Positions 1-5,899 of a stretch of 10,884 nucleotides of DNA are shown in pieces. The DNA lies in assembly GCA_005787025.1 (NCBI GenBank), contig SYCH01000049.1, positions 1 through 10,884 of the forward strand, given 5' to 3'. Under the pieces are notes generated by a model. It was not told the DNA's origin. It ran no database searches and saw only the letters and a list, made by a program, of their open reading frames with translations. This DNA is from Actinomycetota bacterium. Its GTDB lineage: Bacteria; Actinomycetota; Acidimicrobiia; Acidimicrobiales; Ilumatobacteraceae. The number at the start of each line of letters is the position of its first letter. The stretch's first letter is position 1. The position numbers were made by a program, and so were the translations under genes.

Positions 1-57
1 GAATTGTTGGATTCGAGTACGTCGATTGGCGATCTGGTCGATCGTCTCGGGGCCTGA
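1..57 (+). CDS. dop: C-terminal end of an upstream gene, probably dop (Pup deamidase/depupylase), partial
   Basis: Frame 1 is open from the window edge to a TGA at 55-57 and encodes 18 residues, ending in LVDRLGA. This is too short to identify by itself. The call rests on context: in Actinobacteria the gene directly before pup is usually dop, whose product removes Pup from conjugates and, where Pup ends in Gln, deamidates it. The leucine-rich acidic end is compatible with a Dop or PafA-type C-terminus. The stop lies 49 bases before the pup start, so co-transcription is likely. The alternative is an unrelated gene, or a frame open by chance. Confidence 0.45.
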   Translation, partial: ELLDSSTSIGDLVDRLGA

Positions 58-94
58 AGGTGACGATGACCCGCTGACGGTGGCAGGATTGGGA

Positions 95-101
95 AGAGGA
101 G
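95..101 (+). promoter_or_regulatory. Ribosome binding site of pup
   Basis: AGAGGAG lies 5 bases before the ATG at 107. It decides the pup start: the TTG at 26, in the same frame, has no such site and would add 27 residues foreign to Pup. Pup and prcA have clear Shine-Dalgarno sites, unlike most other genes here. Confidence 0.8.
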
Positions 102-106
102 TGATC

Positions 107-301
107 ATGGCCGAACGAGTCCACAAACAGAAGCAGACGTCCGATCGCTCGGATGAGGTCGGCGCCGAGGCGAGTGCCACCACCGAACAGGGCGACAAGT
201 TGCGGGCCGAGCTCGACGATCTGCTCGACGAGATCGACGACGTGCTGGAGTCCAACGCCGAGGACTTCGTGAAGTCCTACATCCAAAAGGGTGGTGAGTG
301 A
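107..301 (+). CDS. pup: Pup, prokaryotic ubiquitin-like protein
   Basis: This is the 64-residue protein tag for proteasomal degradation. It is joined through its C-terminal glutamate to lysines of target proteins by PafA, and conjugates are pulled into the 20S core by the ATPase Mpa/ARC. The sequence shows the family pattern. The N-terminal half is polar and disordered, and a charged leucine-rich helix follows at about residues 31-50, the Mpa-binding coiled-coil region. The C-terminus reads FVKSYIQKGGE. The last residue is already Glu (codon 296-298), so deamidation by Dop is not needed before conjugation; many actinobacterial Pups instead end in Gln. Length is normal for the family. The ATG at 107 is chosen for its ribosome binding site and family length. 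The TGA is followed at once by the prcB start, so the two are surely co-translated. Confidence 0.97.
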   Translation: MAERVHKQKQTSDRSDEVGAEASATTEQGDKLRAELDDLLDEIDDVLESNAEDFVKSYIQKGGE

Positions 302-1108
302 GTGGTGCCGATGTTCGGACCGGAGAACGACCCGGGCAGCAGTTTCGTGACTTTGCTCCGGCGAGTCGGAATCGAGCCGTTCGGCGTCGGTGATGCCACG
401 GGCGGAGTCGCCCCGTTGACTCCTCACGCCACAACCGTTCTGGCCCTGCGTTTCGACGGTGGTGTGGTGATGGCCGGCGATCGTCGCGCGACCGTGGGGA
501 ACCGCATCTCCAACCGTGAGATGGAGAAATTGATGCCGGCTGATCGCTTCAGCGGTGTGGCGATCTCGGGTTCCGCCGGACCGGCCATGGACATGATCAA
601 GGTCTTCCAGTTGCAGCTGGAGCATTACGAGAAGCTCGACGGTCGCGCCATCAGTCTGGAAGGAAAGGCGAACCAGCTGTCGCAGTTGGTTCGCGCGAAT
701 CTCCCCGCGGCCATGCAGGGTTTCGGGGTGTATCCGATCTTCGCCGGATACGACCTGTTGCGGGAAACCGGTCGGTTGTGGGACTTCGACGGCACCGGAG
801 GGCGGTACGAGGAACGAGACTTCGTCGCCACCGGTTCGGGTGGTGGCGTCGCGGGAACGGTTCTGAAAGTCGGCTTCCGGCCGGCGATGCCGGTCGAGGA
901 AGCGGTGACGCTGGCCTGTCGGGCGTTGCACGAGGCGGCCGACGTCGACGCGGCCACCGGTGGCGCTGACGCTCTGCGCGGGATCTACCCGGTGGTGGCC
1001 ACCATCACCAAGGACGGCTGGATGCGTCGTGCCGACGACGATTTGGCTCCGCGATTCGAGGCGTTCCGCACCGAACAGCGCGCGATCATGGAGGGAGGTG
1101 CGTCATGA
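302..1108 (+). CDS. prcB: 20S proteasome beta subunit PrcB
   Basis: This is the catalytic subunit of the 20S core particle, made as a proprotein that cleaves itself to expose an N-terminal threonine. Length is 268 residues. The mature chain should begin at Thr44 (codon 431-433) in the stretch HATTVLAL. Numbered from this Thr1, Asp17 (residue 60, in GDRR) and Lys33 (residue 76) sit exactly where the family has its catalytic residues. GSGGG near 178-182 and ATGGADALRGIYP near 218-230 also match. The oddity is residue -1, which is Ala43 (GCC) where the family normally has Gly. The GTG at 302 directly abuts the pup stop; GTG 305 and ATG 311 are in-frame alternatives that would only shorten the propeptide. 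The 3' end overlaps prcA by ATGA. The subunit acts in the cytoplasm with PrcA. Confidence 0.97.
   Translation: MVPMFGPENDPGSSFVTLLRRVGIEPFGVGDATGGVAPLTPHATTVLALRFDGGVVMAGDRRATVGNRISNREMEKLMPADRFSGVAISGSAGPAMDMIKVFQLQLEHYEKLDGRAISLEGKANQLSQLVRANLPAAMQGFGVYPIFAGYDLLRETGRLWDFDGTGGRYEERDFVATGSGGGVAGTVLKVGFRPAMPVEEAVTLACRALHEAADVDAATGGADALRGIYPVVATITKDGWMRRADDDLAPRFEAFRTEQRAIMEGGAS
1093..1099 (+). promoter_or_regulatory. Ribosome binding site of prcA
   Basis: GGGAGGT, inside the end of prcB, lies 5 bases before the prcA ATG at 1105. It is the strongest Shine-Dalgarno site in the window and should support high translation of the alpha subunit. Confidence 0.8.
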
Positions 1109-1782
1109 ATCAGCCGTTCTACGTGTCGCCCGAACAGGTCATGAAGGATCGGGCCGACTACGCCCGCAAAGGAATCGCCCGTGGTCGGGCATTGGTGGCG
1201 GTGCAGTACGTCGACGGAATCGTGCTGGTGGCCGAGAACACCTCCAACACCTTGCGCAAGATCAGCGAGATATACGACCGCATCGGTTTCGCCGGCGTCG
1301 GCAAGTACAACGAATTCGATTCCTTGCGCCGGTTCGGTGTGCGCAACGCCGACGTGAAGGGCTATCAGTATTCGCGCGACGATGTCGAGGCCCGCAGTTT
1401 GGCCAACGAATACGCCCAGATCCTCGGGCAAACCTTCACGCACGAGATGAAGCCCCTCGAGGTCGAGATCCTCGTTGCCGAAGTCGGATTCACCCAAGAA
1501 TCCGATCAGTTGTTCCACATCATGTATGACGGCACTCTGGTCGACGAACAGGGCATGAGTGTCCTCGGAGGAGACGCCGAGGCGATCTCGGCCCGCCTGT
1601 CCGAGACGTGGCGTAAAGAAGACGATCTGCGCGCGGCCGTGCGCGGTTGCGTGGCCGCCCTTTGCGGTCCGGACCGCACCCTCGGGGCCGACGACACCGA
1701 GGTGGCGGTGTTGTCGCGTTCGAACGGGCGTCGGTGCTTTCGTCGTTTGGACGACGTCGAGGTGTCCGGCTTCCTCGCCTGA
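1105..1782 (+). CDS. prcA: 20S proteasome alpha subunit PrcA
   Basis: This is the structural subunit that forms the two outer rings of the 20S core and the gated pore where the ATPase docks. It has 225 residues. The N-terminus, with FYVSPEQVMKDR and ARKGIARGR, is the alpha-subunit gate and H0 helix region. KISEIYDRIGFAGVGKYNEF (about residues 51-70) is the hallmark alpha segment. As expected it has no propeptide or N-terminal catalytic threonine. The body matches Mycobacterium PrcA to about residue 215, but the long disordered C-terminal tail of mycobacterial PrcA is absent. The start overlaps the prcB stop (ATGA), which helps keep equal amounts of the two subunits. It is the last gene of the pup operon before a gap holding two hairpins. 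Confidence 0.97.
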   Translation: MNQPFYVSPEQVMKDRADYARKGIARGRALVAVQYVDGIVLVAENTSNTLRKISEIYDRIGFAGVGKYNEFDSLRRFGVRNADVKGYQYSRDDVEARSLANEYAQILGQTFTHEMKPLEVEILVAEVGFTQESDQLFHIMYDGTLVDEQGMSVLGGDAEAISARLSETWRKEDDLRAAVRGCVAALCGPDRTLGADDTEVAVLSRSNGRRCFRRLDDVEVSGFLA

Positions 1783-1786
1783 GCCC

Positions 1787-1817
1787 CGCGCACACCCGAC
1801 GGGGACGGTGGTGCGCG
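1787..1817 (+). terminator. Possible hairpin at the end of the pup-prcB-prcA operon
   Basis: CGCGCAC (1787-1793) pairs with GTGCGCG (1811-1817), with a smaller CCC/GGG stem nested in the loop. It begins 5 bases after the prcA stop. No T-run follows, so it is not a classical intrinsic terminator. It could stabilise the 3' end or slow transcription before pafA. In DNA this rich in G and C, short stems also arise by chance. Confidence 0.35.
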
Positions 1818-1822
1818 ACGGC

Positions 1823-1841
1823 CGGTCGAGTATCTCGACCG
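1823..1841. repeat. Perfect inverted repeat upstream of pafA
   Basis: CGGTCGAG and CTCGACCG are exact reverse complements separated by TAT, giving 8 bp arms. The repeat ends 22 bases before the -10-like box of pafA and abuts its possible -35 region (TTCACC, 1842-1847). It may be an operator for a dimeric regulator, or the second part of a terminator region after prcA. The symmetry is read directly; any role is inference. Confidence 0.5.
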
Positions 1842-1863
1842 TTCACCGATGTCGATCGCGAAC

Positions 1864-1869
1864 TAGGTT
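1864..1869 (+). promoter_or_regulatory. -10-like box of pafA, probably leaderless
   Basis: TAGGTT ends 6 bases before the ATG at 1876, so a transcript starting at the usual distance would begin at or next to the start codon. No Shine-Dalgarno sequence precedes the ATG. A weak -35-like TTCACC lies at 1842-1847 with a 16-base spacer. Confidence 0.5.
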
Positions 1870-1875
1870 TCGCCC

Positions 1876-3234
1876 ATGGATCGACGCATCTACGGGCTCG
1901 AGAACGAGTACGGCGTCACCTGCACCTTGAAGGGTCAGCGACGTCTGAGCCCGGACGAAGTGGCGCGTTATCTCTTCCGCAAGGTGGTGACGTGGGGACG
2001 CAGCTCCAACGTGTTCCTCGAGAACGGTGCGCGCCTGTACCTCGACGTCGGTTCCCATCCCGAGTACGCCACGCCAGAGTGCGATTCGATCTATGACGCG
2101 GTCGTTCACGACAAGGCGGGCGAGCGCATCCTGGAGTCCTTGCTCGTGTCGGCCGAGGAGCGTCTGCGCGAAGAGGGCATCCGTGGCACGGTGTATCTGT
2201 TCAAGAACAACACGGACTCGGCGGGTAACAGTTACGGCTGCCACGAGAACTATCTGACCGCTCGGGGCGACGATGCCGAGGCGCACGCCGCGGTGCTGAT
2301 CCCGTTCCTCGTGTCGCGGCAGATCTTCACCGGGGCCGGCAAGATCGTCCAGACCGCTCGGGGTCCCGTGTATTCGATCATGCAACGAGCCGATCACATC
2401 TGGGAGACCATGTCGTCGGCCACCACCCGGAGTCGACCGATCATCAACACCCGCGACGAGCCACACGCCGATGCCGAACGCTTCCGTCGTCTGCACGTGA
2501 TCGTCGGAGACTCCAATATGAGCGAGTACTCCACGTTCGTGAAACTGGGTTCCACGGCGTGCATGCTCCGCATGCTCGAGGATCCCATGGTGGTGTTGCG
2601 GGACATGACCCTGGAGAACCCCATTCGTGCCATCCGCGACATCAGTCACGACATGTCGTGTCGACGTACGGTGAACCTCGCCAACGGCCGCGAGGTGAGC
2701 GCCCTCGACATCCAGCGCGAGTACCTCGACCGGGCGTTGCGATACTCCGAGACCAAGGGGTTCCCCCCGATGGAGCAACGCGCTCTCGAGATGTGGGAAC
2801 ACTGCATCACCACCATCGAGAACGACCCCTTGAAACTCGATCGTGAGGTGGATTGGGTGATCAAGCACCGACTGCTCGACTCCTACTGTCGGCGTCACGG
2901 AATCGATCTCGGCGATCCGCGAGCCCAATTGGTGGACCTGCAGTATCACGACCTGGTGAGCGACCGCGGTCTGTTCAACAAGTTGCAGTCGCACGGACTG
3001 GTGGAGACGATCTGTGCGACGAACGACGTGGAGACCGCGATGGACACCCCGCCGCAGACCACGCGTGCCCGATTGCGTGGCGAGTTCATCCGCGCCGCGA
3101 AAGAGCGCAAACGTGACTACACGGTGGATTGGGTGCACCTGAAGTTGAACGATCAAGCCCAGCGGACGGTCCTGTGCAAGGACCCCTTCAAGAGTCGTGA
3201 CGAGCGTGTGGAGCGATTGATCGCTTCCCTCTGA
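1876..3234 (+). CDS. pafA: Pup-protein ligase PafA
   Basis: PafA uses ATP to form an isopeptide bond between the C-terminal glutamate of Pup and lysine side chains of target proteins. It belongs to the glutamine synthetase-like carboxylate-amine ligases. The 452 residues match Mycobacterium PafA from end to end with almost no gaps. Visible landmarks are GLENEYGV (residues 7-14, with metal-binding Glu9 and Glu11), LYLDVGSHPEYATPECD (54-70, with the presumed catalytic base Asp57), the KNNTDSAGNSYGCHENY segment, TTRSRPIINTRDEPHAD, and the C-terminal domain ending in the LNDQAQRTVLCKDPF region that contacts Pup. It is PafA rather than Dop because this close match runs through the whole chain. The gene starts 93 bases after prcA, apparently from its own promoter. 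It is not followed by pafB and pafC as it is in mycobacteria. Confidence 0.97.
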   Translation: MDRRIYGLENEYGVTCTLKGQRRLSPDEVARYLFRKVVTWGRSSNVFLENGARLYLDVGSHPEYATPECDSIYDAVVHDKAGERILESLLVSAEERLREEGIRGTVYLFKNNTDSAGNSYGCHENYLTARGDDAEAHAAVLIPFLVSRQIFTGAGKIVQTARGPVYSIMQRADHIWETMSSATTRSRPIINTRDEPHADAERFRRLHVIVGDSNMSEYSTFVKLGSTACMLRMLEDPMVVLRDMTLENPIRAIRDISHDMSCRRTVNLANGREVSALDIQREYLDRALRYSETKGFPPMEQRALEMWEHCITTIENDPLKLDREVDWVIKHRLLDSYCRRHGIDLGDPRAQLVDLQYHDLVSDRGLFNKLQSHGLVETICATNDVETAMDTPPQTTRARLRGEFIRAAKERKRDYTVDWVHLKLNDQAQRTVLCKDPFKSRDERVERLIASL

Positions 3235-3246
3235 TGATCCAACCGA

Positions 3247-3252
3247 TACCGT
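3247..3252 (+). promoter_or_regulatory. Possible -10-like box before lepB
   Basis: TACCGT lies 9 bases before the lepB ATG. No ribosome binding site is visible in the 27-base gap after pafA. A transcript from this box would have a leader of only a few bases. It is weaker than the boxes spaced at 6 bases, and lepB may also be read through from pafA. Confidence 0.3.
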
Positions 3253-3261
3253 GGGGTTCGC

Positions 3262-3909
3262 ATGGAATCGGAGACGGGAATCGTGGGCGAGTTCGGCCCG
3301 GACACGGCCGACGAGGAGACCGGCGAGTCACCTCGCGTCGATCCCAACGAGCGTCGGCGTCAGCAGATACGGGCGGTCTGGGAGTGGGTCGCGGTGGTGG
3401 CGGTCGCCATAGTGGCCGCGTTGTTGATCCGGCTGTTCCTCTTCCAGCAGTACTACATCGACGGTCCGAGCATGCAGAGCACCCTGATGCCCGAGGATCG
3501 GGTTCTGGTGAACAAACTCTCGTACAAGATGCACGACGTGAATCGGGGTGACGTCATCGTCTTCGACCGACTCAGTGGGGTGAACAACCACGATGATCTG
3601 ATCAAGCGGGTCATCGCCTTGCCGGGTGAAACGTTGGAGGTTCGATCCTGTGAGGTGTTCATCGACGGGCTTCGTCTTCGGGAGCCGTATCTGAACGTCG
3701 AGCAGGTGGCGGCGATCGAGCCCGCCGCGCGCTGTGGCAGCCACACCGACATCGCCCCGGAGACGGTTCCCGAGGGAATGGTGTACGTCATGGGGGACAA
3801 CAGGACCCAGAGTTTCGACAGTCGTGACTTCGGCCCGATCGACGTGGACGAGATTCGCGGTCGTGCCTTCGTCGTGATCTGGCCAGCCAGTGCCTGGGCC
3901 TGGCTCTGA
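3262..3909 (+). CDS. lepB: Signal peptidase I
   Basis: This membrane-anchored serine protease removes signal peptides from exported proteins on the outer face of the membrane. It has 215 residues. A polar, acidic N-terminal tail (1-40) precedes one membrane segment (about 42-60). The family boxes then follow in order: GPSMQSTL with catalytic Ser70, RGDVIVFDR (95-103), IKRVIALPGE with catalytic Lys115, and GDNRTQSFDSRDFGPI (178-193). All catalytic residues are present and the length is normal for an actinobacterial LepB with a single anchor. The start follows pafA by 27 bases. The stop is 13 bases from the end of the convergent phosphodiesterase gene, with no clear terminator between. It shares the neighbourhood with the Tat genes, whose substrates also carry cleavable signal peptides. 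Confidence 0.95.
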   Translation: MESETGIVGEFGPDTADEETGESPRVDPNERRRQQIRAVWEWVAVVAVAIVAALLIRLFLFQQYYIDGPSMQSTLMPEDRVLVNKLSYKMHDVNRGDVIVFDRLSGVNNHDDLIKRVIALPGETLEVRSCEVFIDGLRLREPYLNVEQVAAIEPAARCGSHTDIAPETVPEGMVYVMGDNRTQSFDSRDFGPIDVDEIRGRAFVVIWPASAWAWL

Positions 3910-3922
3910 CGTCTCCCGCCGT

Positions 3923-4651
3923 TCAGGCACCGGTTCCGATCTGGGCCGCGTACGCCTCCATCATGCGGTCGGTGTGATCGCTGAACACGCCGTCGAGGCC
4001 CATGCGAAAGGCGTCGTTCAGCACATGATCCTGTTGCATGTCCCAGCCCAGGGTGTAGAGGTCGAAGCGGTGGAACAGGGTGACGAGACCTCCGTTCCAG
4101 TCGGTGTGGTGCATGTTGATGCAGTCGATCCCGGATTCGGCCAGGACCGCGGCCCGTCGCTCGGCGCCCTCCTTGATGCGGGCGAGGCGGGTGGAGTCCA
4201 CCAGCCGGGCCGACGTGAGCGGGCGCCAACTCGCCACGGTTCTCCAATCGTGGTGGCACAGCCACAGACGCGACTCCAGTAGAGGTTGTACCTCTCGAAC
4301 CACTTCGATGACGGCGTCGACGGCCGTGGGGTCCTTGACGTCGAGTGAGAGGTCGAAGCCACCCGGGCAGTAGCGCAACATGTCGGCCAGTGTGGGCACG
4401 TGTTCGGGAAGGTCGTCCCGGTACACCGCGGACAGCGGGATGCGACGGCCGCGACGCTTGACCACTCCGTCATGATCGAGGACGGCGACCCCGTCGGCCG
4501 TGAGCCAGACGTCGCTCTCGAGACCGGTGGCACCGAGTCGAAGAGCCAATTGAAAGGCGGCGATGGTGTTCTCCGGTGCGTGAGCCCGCGCCCCGCGGTG
4601 GGCGAAGGCCACCGGTGGGTCCAGCAAGGATGGAAGCCGCTGTTGCTGCAC
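3923..4651 (-). CDS. Glycerophosphodiester phosphodiesterase, cytoplasmic
   Basis: This enzyme hydrolyses glycerophosphodiesters from phospholipid turnover to sn-glycerol 3-phosphate and an alcohol. The 242 residues form a GDPD-family TIM barrel. The first strand carries AHRGARAHAPENT (17-29, with His18, Arg19, Glu27 and Asn28). ESDVWLTADG (45-54) gives the metal ligands Glu45 and Asp47, and DHD at 59-61 contains the second catalytic His60. Later LDVKD and a final GVFSDHTDRM strand fit the fold. No signal peptide is seen, so a cytoplasmic UgpQ-like role is likely. The frame stays open upstream into the tat gene, but similarity starts only at PVAFAHRG. GTG at 4651 was chosen because a -10-like box lies 6 bases before it. 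It is the only minus-strand gene here. Confidence 0.9.
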   Translation of the reverse strand: MQQQRLPSLLDPPVAFAHRGARAHAPENTIAAFQLALRLGATGLESDVWLTADGVAVLDHDGVVKRRGRRIPLSAVYRDDLPEHVPTLADMLRYCPGGFDLSLDVKDPTAVDAVIEVVREVQPLLESRLWLCHHDWRTVASWRPLTSARLVDSTRLARIKEGAERRAAVLAESGIDCINMHHTDWNGGLVTLFHRFDLYTLGWDMQQDHVLNDAFRMGLDGVFSDHTDRMMEAYAAQIGTGA

Positions 4652-4657
4652 GAAACC

Positions 4658-4663
4658 ATTGTG
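4658..4663 (-). promoter_or_regulatory. -10-like box of the phosphodiesterase gene
   Basis: On the minus strand CACAAT ends 6 bases before the GTG at 4651, the same spacing as at four plus-strand genes. No Shine-Dalgarno site is seen. The end of the box overlaps a short inverted repeat at 4663-4674. Confidence 0.4.
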
Positions 4664-4674
4664 ACACGAGTGTC
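4663..4674. repeat. Short inverted repeat in the divergent promoter region
   Basis: GACAC, two bases, then GTGTC form a near-palindrome that touches the -10-like box of the minus-strand phosphodiesterase gene. It is well placed for a regulator controlling that gene or both divergent genes. With 5 bp arms it may also be chance. Confidence 0.3.
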
Positions 4675-4720
4675 TCGCCGAGTCCTTCTCACCGAAGCGC
4701 GACCCCGTCGGCGTGATCCC

Positions 4721-4726
4721 TAGACT
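4721..4726 (+). promoter_or_regulatory. -10-like box of the tatA/tatB-family gene
   Basis: TAGACT ends 6 bases before the GTG at 4733, and no ribosome binding site lies between. This supports the GTG at 4733 as a leaderless start over the in-frame ATG at 4742. Confidence 0.5.
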
Positions 4727-4732
4727 CGTCCC

Positions 4733-5080
4733 GTGTTCAACATGTCCGGCAGCGAGATCGTGGTGATCGTGTTGTTGGCGCTCATCGTGCTCGGCCCCGA
4801 GAAGCTTCCCGAGGCCATCCGCCGGTTCGGACGGGTCTACGGCGAATTGAAGCGAATGAGCACCGGATTCCAGAGCGAGTTTCGTAACGCTCTCGACGAG
4901 CCGATGCGTGAATTCCGCGAGACGGCACAACTGACCAAGGACGCGGTCATGCGACCGGTGAACGAGGTGCGCGACACCGTCAAGGAGGCCGGTCGCGCCT
5001 TCGACGAAGCGGCGAGGCCGGACACGGTCGATCCGTCGGAGTCTCCGTCCTCATCTGAAGACGGGGGCGAGGCGTCGTGA
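4733..5080 (+). CDS. tatB: Twin-arginine translocase TatA/TatB-family protein, probably TatB-like
   Basis: This is a small membrane subunit of the Tat system, which exports folded proteins bearing a twin-arginine signal. It has 115 residues. A very short N-terminus leads into one membrane helix (about 7-21), then the GPEKLPEA hinge, an amphipathic helix, and a charged tail rich in Asp, Glu and Ser. Glu8 in the helix start and the LGPEKLP hinge are TatB traits; TatA usually has FG followed by a basic hinge. The length also suits TatB. It overlaps tatC by GTGA, as expected for partners in one complex. No second TatA/B gene is in the window, so it could be the only one at this locus or could serve both roles. 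The family is certain; the A/B choice is not. Confidence 0.85.
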   Translation: MFNMSGSEIVVIVLLALIVLGPEKLPEAIRRFGRVYGELKRMSTGFQSEFRNALDEPMREFRETAQLTKDAVMRPVNEVRDTVKEAGRAFDEAARPDTVDPSESPSSSEDGGEAS

Positions 5081-5862
5081 GGTTGCCCCGCCTCAAGAAG
5101 TCGCGAGCAGCGAGAAGCGACGATGCGATGACGCTCACCGAGCATCTGGCCGAGTTGCGCAGTCGTCTCATCCGTTCGGCCCTGGCGATCGTGGCCGGGA
5201 TGATGGTGGTTCTGGCGTTCTACGAGCCGGTCCTGGATTTCCTGCGGCAACCGTACGACAACTTGTGTCAGCGGCGCCCGGATCTGGTGTCGAATTGTGA
5301 TTTCTTCACCCTGGGGCCATTGGAGGGATTCAACGCTCGTTTGCGGATCTCGTTGTACGGCGGACTGATTCTGGCCTTGCCGGTGATCCTCTGGCAGATC
5401 TGGCGTTTCGTGGTGCCCGCGTTGCACGCCAAGGAGAAGAAGTACGCCATCCCCTTCGTCTTGTCGTCGGTGGTGCTTTTCGCTTTGGGCGGATTCTTCG
5501 CGTACCTGACCCTCGACAAGGGTTTGGAGTGGTTGATCTCCTGGTCGGGCAGCGACGTCCAGCAGGCCTTCCAGATCAGCAAGTACGTCAGTTTCGTCGG
5601 TTTGATGATGGCGGCATTCGGCGTCGGTTTCGAGTTCCCGGTCCTGCTCGTGTTCTTGCAGCTGGTCGGAGTCTTGCGACCCCGTCAACTGGTCGAGGGC
5701 TGGCGCATCGCTTTGATGCTGATCGTGGTGCTGGCCGCCGTGATCACCCCGTCGGGAGACCCGATCACGTTGGCTTTGCTGTCGGTGCCGCTGGCGCTGT
5801 TCTACTTCATCGCGATCCTGATCGGATATCTGGCCACCCGAGGACGCGTGGCGACCGAATAG
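5077..5862 (+). CDS. tatC: Twin-arginine translocase subunit TatC
   Basis: TatC is the multi-spanning core of the Tat translocase and recognises the twin-arginine signal peptide. It has 261 residues and six predicted membrane segments. The cytoplasmic N-terminus has the signature EHLAELRSRL (22-31) before helix 1 (about 33-50). Then come RISLYGG and the WQIWRFVVPAL segment, the conserved FEFPV in helix 4, and TPSGDP between the last two helices. The GTG start overlaps the stop of the upstream tat gene; in-frame ATGs at 5123 and 5128 would shorten the N-terminus but keep the signature. The tail is short and basic-acidic, without the long extensions of some actinobacterial TatC proteins. The tatA-tatC-helY order is the same as in mycobacteria. 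Confidence 0.96.
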   Translation: MRLPRLKKSRAARSDDAMTLTEHLAELRSRLIRSALAIVAGMMVVLAFYEPVLDFLRQPYDNLCQRRPDLVSNCDFFTLGPLEGFNARLRISLYGGLILALPVILWQIWRFVVPALHAKEKKYAIPFVLSSVVLFALGGFFAYLTLDKGLEWLISWSGSDVQQAFQISKYVSFVGLMMAAFGVGFEFPVLLVFLQLVGVLRPRQLVEGWRIALMLIVVLAAVITPSGDPITLALLSVPLALFYFIAILIGYLATRGRVATE

Positions 5863-5887
5863 TCGTTCGTCCGCGCGGTCGAACGGG

Positions 5888-5893
5888 CAGACT
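5888..5893 (+). promoter_or_regulatory. -10-like box of helY
   Basis: CAGACT ends 6 bases before the GTG at 5900. It differs by one base from the tatB box and has the same spacing. A weak TTCGTC lies at 5866-5871 with a 16-base spacer. There is no ribosome binding site in the 37-base gap after tatC. Confidence 0.4.
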
Positions 5894-5899
5894 GTCTCG

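Noticed and set aside
26..106. Longer Pup beginning at the TTG at 26
   Set aside because: The extra 27 residues would overlap the preceding gene, have no ribosome binding site, and make Pup far longer than its family.
960..1529. A plus-strand frame of 189 codons across the prcB-prcA junction
   Set aside because: It overlaps two certain genes in another frame and its product is Arg-rich without motifs.
1843..3156. A 437-codon open frame on the minus strand opposite pafA
   Set aside because: It is the mirror of a well-identified gene, its product is full of His, Arg, Val and Gln without any domain pattern, and long antisense frames are normal in G+C-rich coding DNA.
4652..4930. N-terminal extension of the phosphodiesterase into the tat gene
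   Set aside because: The frame is open but the added residues have no family similarity, and they mirror the tat coding sequence on the other strand.
4837..5688. A 283-codon minus-strand frame across the tat genes
   Set aside because: Its Gln/His/Glu-rich product mirrors the membrane-protein codons of tatC. No recognisable family is seen.
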